Source: Agrostemma githago (lineage: Eukaryota; Streptophyta; Magnoliopsida; Caryophyllales; Caryophyllaceae). Taken from it: DNA of 64,000 nt. The position numbers and the translations under genes are program-made. Where the stretch lies: the NCBI GenBank assembly GCA_958450325.1, contig OY288256.1, positions 42,550,953 to 42,614,952 of the forward strand. The letters run 5' to 3'. Positions 8,946 through 18,282 of this stretch are shown in pieces (the first letter of the stretch is position 1; every line of letters begins with the position of its first letter). The notes under the pieces are model-generated. The model was not told the origin of the DNA and searched no databases. It was given only the letters and a program-made list of their open reading frames with translations.

Positions 8946-10292
8946 ATGAGTGGTTTCCAACCGGGTATGGACTACGATTATGGAGCGAGCATGGGGTTTG
9001 ATCTAAACTCCACACCCTCGGGAGCCGATATGAGCTACCACTCTTCTTCCTTGAACCAAAGCTATGATATGACGTCCCCCTACCATGATCAAGCTTCTTG
9101 GGGTAATCAAGATGGGTATGATCCTCAAGATTATGGAAATGGCTACCAACAAGTGAATGACTATCAATCCTACGAGCATGGTGATTATTACTCGAGCTAT
9201 GATTGTGAACCCACCATGTACAATCAAGATTCACCTTATGGAAGCCAATACCCCCAAAACCCACCATATTATCCTCCACCCCAACCACAATATGAACCCT
9301 ACGACCCACAATACTACCAACCACCCCAACCCCACTACCAACAATATGATGCCCCGCCCTTTGGGCATCATCAAGATTATGAAGGAGCTTTAAAAGACCC
9401 CAATGATTACCAATTGCCCGACATGGAGGAGTTTCAATCGCTTCTTCAATTGCAAAAGAGCAACCAAGAAATGGTCACCCAAATTCAAAAACAACAAAAT
9501 GAATTATGGGTCCAACTTCGAAGGGCAAACGAGGCGAGGAATGCTCATTTAGATGCATTATCGGTTCAAACCGTAATGTCTTTATCCCGAGCATCGTATT
9601 TAGATGGAGGGTGCCCACTTGAGAGAGAGGAGCAACCTAATCACGAAGCCGTCGATGTAGTTCCCTTTGAAGGAGAAGTTTGCTTTGAAGAACCTCAATC
9701 GTCTACCCAAAAAGAGACGAATGAGGAGATGACTCTTGGTGAAGGCAACATTGGTGAGGAATTGGAGGAGGATAGTGAGTGGGATGGTTTGGTGGAGTTT
9801 GTGGAGTTGTTGGGTGAGATTGTTAACCTCGAGTTACCCTTGTCCGAGAACGAAGATATGCATCATGAGCCCCTTGCTAGTTCACCGAGTGATGGTTTGG
9901 AAGGGATTGAAACCGCCGGTAGAAGTTTCGATCCTCTCCTCCATGATGATGTGGGGCCGAGTGATGAAGATAGGGAACCACAACTTGAGGCAAGTGTGGG
10001 GGTGTGTATTGAGGAAATAAGGCCAAAGCCGTTCTTTGTGCCTTGTTTCTTGGAGATGAAGCTTGCTTGTGATTGGAGGCAATGCTTAGGGAAGAAGAGA
10101 TCGGTGAAGCTCGTAGGATGGAGAGACCCCGGAGATTACTATGAAGATGATGTCGGGTCTTGGGATTCCTACTTCTTGCCTCCTCCTTGGAGGCCGTGGA
10201 GGTCGGTTAAGCTCGAGCGCTTCTTGGGCCTTCACTACGATGTCGGTAGCGCGTTCGACTTGCTCCTCCATGCCCTTGAGGGCTATGGTTGA
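8946..10292 (+). CDS. Element F protein: Tyr/Gln/Pro-rich, no known domain
   Basis: An intact 448-residue frame starts 233 nt after the primer-binding site, where gag would lie. I do not recognise a known domain. Residues 1 to about 150 are low-complexity, rich in Tyr, Gln, Pro, Ser and Asn (repeated YDPQ, YQPPQP, SYD), like prion-type disordered segments. About 155-205 looks like a coiled coil with many Gln and Leu (LLQLQKSNQEMVTQIQKQQ). About 215-350 is acidic and disordered. The last 100 residues are the most conserved part relative to the E copy and are Trp-rich (PPPWRPWR), ending FDLLLHALEGYG. There is no zinc knuckle or capsid signature. It may be a highly diverged gag or an unrelated protein acquired by a non-autonomous element. 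The start is the first ATG in frame, and the same start is kept in E (29715). Confidence 0.8.
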   Translation: MSGFQPGMDYDYGASMGFDLNSTPSGADMSYHSSSLNQSYDMTSPYHDQASWGNQDGYDPQDYGNGYQQVNDYQSYEHGDYYSSYDCEPTMYNQDSPYGSQYPQNPPYYPPPQPQYEPYDPQYYQPPQPHYQQYDAPPFGHHQDYEGALKDPNDYQLPDMEEFQSLLQLQKSNQEMVTQIQKQQNELWVQLRRANEARNAHLDALSVQTVMSLSRASYLDGGCPLEREEQPNHEAVDVVPFEGEVCFEEPQSSTQKETNEEMTLGEGNIGEELEEDSEWDGLVEFVELLGEIVNLELPLSENEDMHHEPLASSPSDGLEGIETAGRSFDPLLHDDVGPSDEDREPQLEASVGVCIEEIRPKPFFVPCFLEMKLACDWRQCLGKKRSVKLVGWRDPGDYYEDDVGSWDSYFLPPPWRPWRSVKLERFLGLHYDVGSAFDLLLHALEGYG

Positions 10293-10607
10293 AGAATGGA
10301 GTCCACCATCCTAGGTTTGACGGAGTTCCTAAAAGAACCGTCATGTTGTATATTCCCTTCTCCTCTTCTTTAGAGTACTTGTGCTTGTATTTGTGTTTTC
10401 TTCTCTTGATTTTTGTTTGTTTTTGTGAAGCTCTTGTAATTGTTTTGGTATTTTGAGGAGCGATGTGAGGGAGTGAATTTGATGTGTATTTTGAGTTTAT
10501 TGTGAGAGGTGAAGTGGAGATGACTCCTAGAAAGGAGTGGTTACTGATAGACTTTGGATCGTGACTAAGGGAGTCGGTTTTTGGGGTCTTGGGAGTCATG
10601 AAGACCC
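10293..10607 (+). other. Non-coding spacer after the F ORF
   Basis: 3' flank of the ORF with AT- and T-rich stretches. The matching sequence is present in E (31058-31384). No second ORF was seen. Confidence 0.6.
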
Positions 10608-10772
10608 TTCCCGACCGGGAAGGGTGTGTCGTCACGACCGGGATGGGGTCGTCCCGATCGGGATGAGGGTGCCAAAAATCGAGTCCACTGGAGTGTCATC
10701 CCGATCGGGAAGCCTTCTTCCCGATCGGGAAGGGTTCATCAACCCGATCGGGATCACTAATCCCGACCGGGA
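10608..10772. repeat. Internal array of TCCCG-NN-CGGGA palindromes (F)
   Basis: About seven copies, mostly TCCCGATCGGGA or TCCCGACCGGGA, for example at 10652-10663, 10699-10710, 10720-10731 and 10761-10772. This is the LTR motif of the same family, but located in the interior, roughly 300 bp after the ORF. Confidence 0.9.
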
Positions 10773-10824
10773 TGGTCCCCTTTCTCCTTTTTGGTACCTC
10801 TTCTTCGACATTTAAGCCCACCCA

Positions 10825-11058
10825 ACCATTGTATACCCCCACCCAACCTCCCTACCTTCCTTGCTCATATCATACCACCCGCATACTTCATTTTCATACC
10901 TTCACTTCATTTCCTATCTACTTTACACCGACTCTCACATCAAATCTCACCCTCTCTTGCCACTACCTCTACCATGCGGTTTTATCAAGTTTGAAGCGGG
11001 ATGGCAACGAAGAAGACAAGCAAGTGCATCTATTGAATCATTGAAGACGATGGAGTTC
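10825..11058 (+). promoter_or_regulatory. Internal promoter-like module of F with candidate leader exon
   Basis: After the internal palindrome array comes a TATA-like site (tgtatacccccaccc near 10829). It resembles the U3 sequence after the LTR array (atgtatacccccc). About 170 bp further an ATG lies at 11001, and a good 5' splice site (C then GTAAGT) at 11058/11059. The same layout is found in E. In F the short frame is broken by a stop, so coding use is doubtful. Promoter and splice function are inferred from sequence only. Confidence 0.45.
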
Positions 11059-13293
11059 GTAAGTAACTACGATTGATTTGGGTAACTATCCTTACTTTTC
11101 CGTCTTTTATCGCTTGTTTTCTCTTGTTTACCCCCCTTCCCCTTGAGTCAGGGTATCTTGATGGCCTTCGAGGCCTCGGTAGTGGTTGCTCCCGACTCCC
11201 GACGACGTGATTACGTCGAGAGTCAATCGATAAATCCAAATTTTACAAGATTTTCACTTTCTTTTATGAGGATTTAGTCGGATTTAGGCGGAATCCGGGC
11301 TAGGTGACTTGATTACACCTAGCCCTCCCCTCCCATTTCCTTCTATTTCCTTCTTTTATTTCCTTCCCTCATCCATATCTTTTTCTTGTCTCGACCCATG
11401 GTGACTTGACTACACCCCGGCCGGACACCTTTTACCCTTTTCTTCACCTTAGTTTTGATTTTTAGCTTTATTTTCATAGTTTCTTTTTCTTTCTTTTGTC
11501 TCTCCGACACTACGATTGAGCATATGAGGACATTGCTCGGTTTAAGTGTGGGGGAGCGATATTCTAGTATAGTTAGCTTTATTTTCATAGTTTTTAGAAA
11601 AAAATCCTTAAAAACCCTAAAAATTCGAAAAAATTTCATAAAAATCAAAAAGATTTTCTTTTGAGTGTTTTCCTTTTTTGTCTTTGTGTCGTATATTTGT
11701 TTTGTATTGTGTTTGTGTTTGCCTCCTCTTTCCTCTTAGGTCGCCTAATCGCCGTTAACTTTGGAGAGCTTTCAAGACATCCGGTAACATCTTATCCCTT
11801 TTTCTTCTTTATTTCTCGCGGAGTTTGGAGGAAATTGTGTTGTGGTGTGCTCGGGTGGAGCTTTGTAAAGATTGTGGATGATTTGGTGACTCATATGGAA
11901 TATCGGGGTGGTGTTTGTTTGTTATGTGTTTGTTTATGTTGTGTCGGTTTTGTTGCTTTTGTTTCTTTTTCTTTCGTTCTCGTTGAGTCTTCATTTTGTG
12001 TTGTGTTTGTGAGTCTTGTGTGTAAATGGTTTTCGAAAACCCGGTTTAGAGGCTAGAGTGTGAGTGTCCATTTTCCCTTCCTAGTAGTATAAATCGAGTC
12101 TTGGACTTTAATCTAGTAGAATGACCCTAAATCAATGAGTTCGTTGGTCCTTTACCTTGAGTCCACCTTTCTTACTAAGGATTTACTGCGGGATTTGCAC
12201 CTTTGACCATTATGACCACCCACGGTGTGAATAGGCCTTGGTTACCGAGTCTCGTCCCCTAGGTGACCGTGTCTAGGATTGTTTGATTAGTCCAAGTTCT
12301 CCACTTTTTGTGGGTTTGAAGGGGAATGCGCAACCCTGACTCACCCATTTCCCTACCTCCTACACATATCCACACAATAAAAATGCAAATTGTTGATTCT
12401 CCCTTTCTTGTTATTCAATGAAAGTGCAAAAAAATGCCAAATCTTGCCAAAAGGGCAAAGAAAAAAAGAATGAAAGAAAGAAAAGAATGAAGAAAAAAAA
12501 AGAAAAGGCACAAAAGCCAAAAAGAAAATAGAAAAGAAGAAAAAGAATGGCATGGCAAAACAAATCCAAAACGTCAAAAGGAAAGAAAATGCCAAAAAGA
12601 AAATCGTCTCACAAAAATAACTCCTACCTCTCAAAATAAGCCTTTTTCCGACTTTTGCCGTGAAGAGCCTACCAAAGGACCGAGTCCGAGGAAGGATGAT
12701 AGCGGCATTAGTCGGTCTTTCCCTCATTTTGCATATTTCCACCTTTTTACTTGGACTAGTTAGGCGGTTTTAGCCATGGGAAGACCCTCTCGGCTCACGC
12801 TAAAGGGGGCGGGGTCTCACTTACCTACAGTGTCGACTAACACCATGGTTCATCACTTTCCATCTCCGCCGATCGTCCCGTAGTACGTTTTTAGGAAGTT
12901 AGGAGGACCTAGGTAAGTTACCAACGTTTTTGTTGCTTTGTCGTCATACTATTAGGGTTTAGTCCACCTTGGTTTGTATGTCTAGCTTGGGAACGTTGTC
13001 ACTTGCCTCGAGTCCTAAACCGGTGTTTCATTCACCGCTTTTAGAGGGAAGCGGTATTTGTTTTCTCTTGGGTGCAACCGATATTGTGTTTGTTTGTTTG
13101 TTTGTTGTTTGTGTGGTTGTTTACGTGTTTGTGTCCGGTTGCATCCACAGTTTTGTCGCAAGACCCAACTTGCCTTGCGGAGTGCACTTGTCCTCTAAGT
13201 GCCCTCGCGTGAGTTGAAGGGGCGTAGGGTGCGCTAATACCCACTCGGATAGTTTAGTAGTAGTATGTGCTTACTCGAGGGCGAGTAAGGGTT
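11059..13293 (+). other. Non-coding 3' part of element F
   Basis: No significant gene is seen. It contains a second polypurine-like site at 11544-11556, T/G-rich stretches (11650-12010), and an A/G-rich tract (about 12420-12600). Conserved blocks near 12100-12300 and 12640-12950 match E almost base for base. Scattered short open frames here follow base composition and are not conserved as proteins. Confidence 0.6.
11524..11556 (+). promoter_or_regulatory. Internal polypurine-tract-like copy in F
   Basis: ATGAGGACATTGC then TTTAAGTGTGGGGGAG. The core AAGTGTGGGGGAG (11544-11556) is identical to the terminal polypurine tract at 13294-13306. It lies 1.75 kb upstream of the 3' LTR. Confidence 0.7.
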
Positions 13294-13307
13294 AAGTGTG
13301 GGGGAGT
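13294..13307 (+). promoter_or_regulatory. Polypurine tract of element F
   Basis: AAGTGTGGGGGAGT directly before the 3' LTR, where plus-strand DNA synthesis would be primed. Confidence 0.85.
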
Positions 13308-14937
13308 TGATAATTGTCGTTTGTAGTGCCTATTCTGTAGTGTTTTGGTCCCATTTTCCTTGTGGAACCGCTCCTTTGGAGCGGTTTATGGGCTTCTTAT
13401 GTTTCCTTTAGCTCGTTTCAGGTTCCCGAGGCCGTTCATGAAGAGTTGGAGTGATTCCGACTCAATACATATGCATTTTGGAGCCAACGAAGCTAAGGAA
13501 CGATGACTCGATGCCTTGGAATCGACCCCGAGACCTTGGGACCCAATCCCGAGCCTCCGAGACCCGATCCCGAGTCCCGAGAATCGATGAGAAGGCCATG
13601 AGAACCAAGGAGGGACCAAAAAGTTCATATTGGAGGCCTACAAGACTATTCCCGATCGGGTATGGCCTCATCCCGATCGGGAATAAAGAGGAAAGCAAGG
13701 AGCGGCCACTGTGAGGTGTTCCCGATCGGGATTCCCACTTTCCCGATCGGGATTTCCCACTTTCCCGATCGGGAAAGTCCCAGCTCAGCCCGTGCTTTGT
13801 TCCTTCCTTCTCCTTTCATTCTTAAACCCTATGTATACCCCCCTCTTGTATTAAGACCTGATCTCATGTTGTTTTCTTGATTCCTCCTAAAACCCTAGAC
13901 TACTTTAGGTTAGATTAGATTAGATTAGTGTAGATTAGTCGGTAATTAGTTAGTTAATCATAGTTTAGTACTTGTATTAAGGGAATTCTTCAAGAATCAC
14001 CCAAGATTGACAACCTAGGGTGTTTGTATTGGATTCTTCTCATTAATGCAAGTGTCTTCCTTTCTTCTTCCTCTAAGTATGGTATAATCTTTCCTCCTTT
14101 CTCTTATTCTTGTTTTGTTCTTCCAAGTTTCAATCTTTGTTCATCTTAATGTTTGTAGTTCATAGTTTTCATTAGTTTGTTTATGTTTGTTTTGGTTCTT
14201 AGTTTGATTCATCTTGTTTTTGTTAGTTATAGTTTGATAATGATAGAGTAGTGTTCTTGCTAGGGTTAGTAGGGTGATTAGGGTGTTAATTGGGTGATTA
14301 AGGGTTTGTTAGAGATGATGGGTGGAAGATTTGGGTTTCTTCTTGGTTTATGCACATCACATGTTTGTTGAATTGCTTGAAAGACTAAGTAGGTTGGAAT
14401 GCTTGTTTTTCTTGCCTTTCTTTGTGGGTGTTAGTTTGTTGTGGGTTCGGTTCCCTCATTAAGTTGCGAGAGCCCGGTGAGGACGACCCCTAGGTCAAGT
14501 CTAAGTTGCGAGAGCCCGGATTGGACCTAGGACCATAGCGCGCTAGAACCCCGTTTGTGTTGTGTGTCGCCTCGGTGGGTTCTAGGTGGAACCTCTAGGT
14601 TGGTCTAAGTTGCGAGAGCCCGGACCGACCTAGATCACCCTACTACCTCCTCCTCTCTAGTTCTCCCTCGACCACTACGTTACCCCTTTGACCCCGACCT
14701 AATCCTAGCCCTTTTTCCTTGTTTGCTTTCCTTAGTCATAGTCTTAGCCTTAGTCTCTTCCCTCCTCATCATTCTTTAGGATAGTTTAGTCCGTTGACCG
14801 AGTCTACTTTTTAGGCGACCTTAGTCTAGGCTATACTTTACCGTCCCTGTGGATTCGACCCGACTTGCCCTATCTACCGTAGGAATAGCCGGTTATTTTA
14901 TTGACAGTTGGGATTCCACGACAAATCCCTCCCATCA
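13308..14937 (+). repeat. 3' LTR of element F
   Basis: The same length as the 5' LTR (1,630 bp) with about four substitutions visible by eye, near 13618, 14769, 14807 and 14906. It ends CCCATCA, followed by the TSD. Confidence 0.95.
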
Positions 14938-14942
14938 ATCAT

Positions 14943-15669
14943 AAAATTACATTTTATTATGAAATCATCAGAATCATATTTTTTCCATATTTAATCATAG
15001 GACTAGAAATCGAGAATTTAAACGACAAATGTGATTTTAACGATAAACGATGATTTAAAGTGACTAATTAATTCATCCACTTAACAATTCCAAAAAACTA
15101 AGAAAAAATTCAGAAAATTCTATTTCATCAGAAAATTTCACCACATCAAAATCAGATTAAAATAAAATGTTTAAGTACTAGAACTAAAAATCAGCTTTAA
15201 TCGTTTTTGTCCGTAAGCGGTAATAATTCAATAATAGATAACTAAAATATCAGAAAAAAATACTAAATTATTAAAAATCATCAAAAACATCATTTTTACA
15301 GAATATAATCATATATTAGAAGTTTAGGCCGAATATTACGATTTTACAAATTAATATGACGATTTAATCGTTAATCTCGTAAAAGCGATAAAAATACCGA
15401 AACATGCAAATTTTCAACCGAAATTCTCCAGATTATATGACATACATATATTGTCAAAAATGAAATATAAAAATATACATGCAATTACACGAATAAAATC
15501 ACGAAATACCGAGTAACATCGACGTTACCTCTAATTCAAATCGGAATCAATAATATACTCGTCGGCCTCGAGATCGTCCACAAAACCTACCATACCCGAA
15601 ATCATGGTAGAAAGATACGATGAGAAAAACTAATAAAATCAAGGTAAATAATGATCGAAAACAACATCG
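14943..15669. other. AT-rich background between F and B
   Basis: Continuation of the target sequence of F. AT-rich and non-coding. A 24-codon minus-strand frame at 15531-15605 is too short to call a gene. Confidence 0.6.
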
Positions 15670-16753
15670 ATTATTGTGGACATGACGTAGGTCAACCCCG
15701 ACGCGGCCACGCGCGGGTTTTGGGTTAGGCGAATGCACCTCCATATGAGAAGGATCGAATTGAAATTTAAGTCGAAATGGAGTCGCCACCGAATTTTATG
15801 GTTATTCGGAACCGTTCGAGCCCACTCTATATCGCCATGGTCCATACACAAAGTATGGCCCATTTCGGTTTGAGAGTTTATTGGGCTCGTCCCTTTGCAT
15901 ATCGATATAGATGCCGACTTGAGCGGTTAATCGTATATTGAATGACTCTCGTTGCCAATGGATTCAGACATCCGGAAACCACGGTTCTGAGTAAGGGGTG
16001 AGGGTACGTGTTGGGAAGCCCACTAAGGACACCCAACCCCGCCCGCACTTAGCGGCCTCTACTAGGACATCGTTTGACTTTTTAATATGCGCGTTAGTAA
16101 TTCGGTGAAATGTTATGCAAACAGCGTTTTAGCTAAGCATGCGAATTAAATGTGAGCTACGTCAATTTAATGCATCTAATTTATTGTCGAAGTGATTTAG
16201 CATGCGAGGGTTCATTTATAAACGGTAAAACGTAAATAAATAAAGCAAAGCAAAAATAAATCGATTACAAGTTACACGGGCGGAATACAACCCGGAATTC
16301 ACAATACGGTGTACAATAAAATAGAACAATTGAAATATACAATTGGGATGACGAGCAATAATTATAAACGGAGCCGTGTATAAACTAGACCGTGATTTTG
16401 TGTAGGTGGACGAACTTTAATTAGTTACACATTATATTGCGTATTAATCAAAGGACGGACGTTCGAGACCTAGACGTGGTGCTAGCCCGATCTTGAACCT
16501 CGATGTCTTGTCCCGACTTATCACCTCGAGAAATTGAGTCTAAATTAATTTTACATCGGATACGACTAAAGAGTCGTCGACATAAAATTAATAATGTGAG
16601 ACCGTCGATCAAAATCGTTTAAGTGAAGTGATATGCATGAATTTTGGAAAAGCCACGTGATTGACTTTACACGTGTCGACTAGGTCGCTTAAAAAAGACG
16701 AGGCTCGAATAATAAAAAAAGAAAGAGCTCTCGGTTTCTGGGCTGCAGGACCC

Positions 16754-16858
16754 ACTCGGTCGAGTCATGGCTGGACTCGGCCGAGTGCGTCCTGGAAGAC
16801 GCTACTGCCCGTAATTTAGGGTGCTACTCGATCGAGTAGCAGGTGTACTCGGTCGAGT
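16754..16858. repeat. Second palindrome array in B 3' LTR (downstream of TATA)
   Basis: Four ACTCG-NN-CGAGT sites lie at 16754-16765 (GT centre), 16775-16786 (GC), 16826-16837 (AT) and 16847-16858 (GT). In the direction of the element this array is about 0.9 kb downstream of the TATA box, in transcribed LTR sequence. The 5' LTR has the same array at about 24793-24898, with one site damaged (CGAG to CAAG). Confidence 0.9.
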
Positions 16859-17717
16859 GGCACCTGTACGAGTTGTGACTCGTTTGTTTTAATGTGTTTT
16901 AAATCGATGATTGGCCGAGTCAAATAAAAAATATTGACGATTTAGATTTAACTCGGTTTTCCAGTATTATAATCATGTCTTATATGATTATAATACCGTT
17001 ATCGGAATTTTGTAAAAAGGTTATCGTTAGATTAAAAATTTGATTAGCGACGAAATTGCGTCCCTCTACGTCACGACATCGATATTAATCCTTACGGATT
17101 ATGTGATGTCGGTTTTCGTGTCAATGGGTTCCGTACCAATCTTAGAAATGGATTCATACGCGTTCAACTACGAATGATCGTGATCGTGTTAATAAACGAA
17201 CCCTTAGAAATTGATCATCGTAGTCAAACGAGTTCGGATCCGAGTTTTGATATTATTATATATACACGGTACATACGATATTATAGTAAAATATAATAAC
17301 GATAATTAAATGTGAAAAGCAAAATGTTAGCATTAGTAAAAATTGTCGTTATTATCGACTAATTACGATACTATAAACATAAACATTAATATACAAATAT
17401 ATATATACAAAAGACGAGAAAAAGGAAGGAAGAAGGAGGAGTCGGTGTTGAATTGTTACACCCTCAACCTACATGCTCTTGCTTCTCGGGATACGGTTCG
17501 TCTAATGGCGGCAATGGCGCGGGAACGTCGAGATACGTAGGAAGAGTTGATGGTGTGTATGTATGGGTATGTATGAGATGGATTTTTACGAGTTTTGCTC
17601 TCGAAGTGTGTATATGTGTGATGATAATTGAAGGTTGAATTATGGCTGAAATGTGATGGGAAAAGTTGGCTGAAAATTCTGGTTGAGAAGTTGTGTTTTG
17701 TGCTTAGGATTGACGGG

Positions 17718-17725
17718 TATTTATA
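17718..17725 (-). promoter_or_regulatory. TATA box of B 3' LTR
   Basis: TATAAATA on the minus strand, followed by CCC, about 20 bp downstream of the U3 palindrome array as the element is read. Confidence 0.75.
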
Positions 17726-17744
17726 GGGAGCATGATATAGGGTT

Positions 17745-17851
17745 ACTCGACCGAGTGGCGCGGGTGTACTCGGTCGAGTGCCCTCGCGAATGCACCTGGA
17801 CCGTTTTTGTGAGGCTCCACTCGGTCGAGTGGATTGCCCACTCGATCGAGT
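17745..17851. repeat. U3 palindrome array in B 3' LTR
   Basis: Four ACTCG-NN-CGAGT sites lie at 17745-17756 (AC centre), 17768-17779 (GT), 17819-17830 (GT) and 17840-17851 (AT). They lie upstream of the minus-strand TATA box. Confidence 0.92.
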
Positions 17852-18269
17852 GGATCAATTAGGCCGTGCTAAATCGGGAAGGATTTGCCTTGATTTGCTC
17901 TTGATTGATTGTGATTGATTTTGAATGATTTTGGCTGATTTTCGAACCTGGTGCATGTTTCGAGAATGCACCCGGTCGTTCTTTGTGTCGGGTTTGTCTT
18001 GACCGGGTTTTGACCCGGTCGCTAAAAGACGGGAATTATTTTTGGTGTCGGTTTTGACCCAAATTAGTCTTATTTTGCTCGGAACGACCCACTGGGCCTG
18101 AATTTGAGGTTGGTTTTGTGAGATTTGTATCCCGTTAAAAGCCCATGCCGGACATTATTGATTTCGAGCCCGTATCCGAGCGCATTAGAACACGTTAGCG
18201 TCCGATCATCATCGGGTGTTTTTTGGAAACTGCTATAGACACCTGGCGGCCAAATTTTGGGTGTCTACA

Positions 18270-18282
18270 GAGCCCCCACTCT
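18270..18282 (-). promoter_or_regulatory. Polypurine tract of element B
   Basis: AGAGTGGGGGCTC on the minus strand, adjoining the 3' LTR. It is identical to the tract before the 3' LTR of C (60671-60683). Confidence 0.88.

Larger units (their letters stand above)
7063..14937 (+). mobile_element. Element F: non-autonomous Athila-like LTR retrotransposon
   Basis: A complete element with two 1,630-bp LTRs (7063-8692 and 13308-14937), both starting TGATAATTG and ending CCCATCA. The perfect TSD atcat flanks it (7058-7062 and 14938-14942). The primer-binding site matches tRNA-Asp, and a polypurine tract precedes the 3' LTR. The only sizeable gene is a 448-residue ORF in the gag position. No protease, RT, RNase H or integrase is present, so movement would need proteins from another element. 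I find about four base differences between the LTRs, so the insertion is very recent. Element E is a close relative. Confidence 0.95.
15675..18269 (-). repeat. 3' LTR of element B
   Basis: On the minus strand it starts TGTAGACACC at 18269 and ends CATGTCCACA at 15675. It contains two separate palindrome arrays and a TATA box on the minus strand. Confidence 0.93.

Noticed and set aside
12353..12742. 129-residue minus-strand frame rich in Phe and Leu, membrane-like
   Set aside because: It is the complement of an A/G-rich tract in the 3' non-coding region of F. The E copy does not keep the same protein.
7058..14942. F as part of a larger tandem arrangement with E
   Set aside because: F has its own TSD and target sequence, so E and F are independent insertions of one family.
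15531..15605. 24-codon acidic minus-strand frame (MISGMVGFVDDLEADEYI) followed by a GTAACG donor-like site
   Set aside because: It could be a remnant host exon, but it is too short, ends in a stop just before the donor, and has no partner exon in the window.
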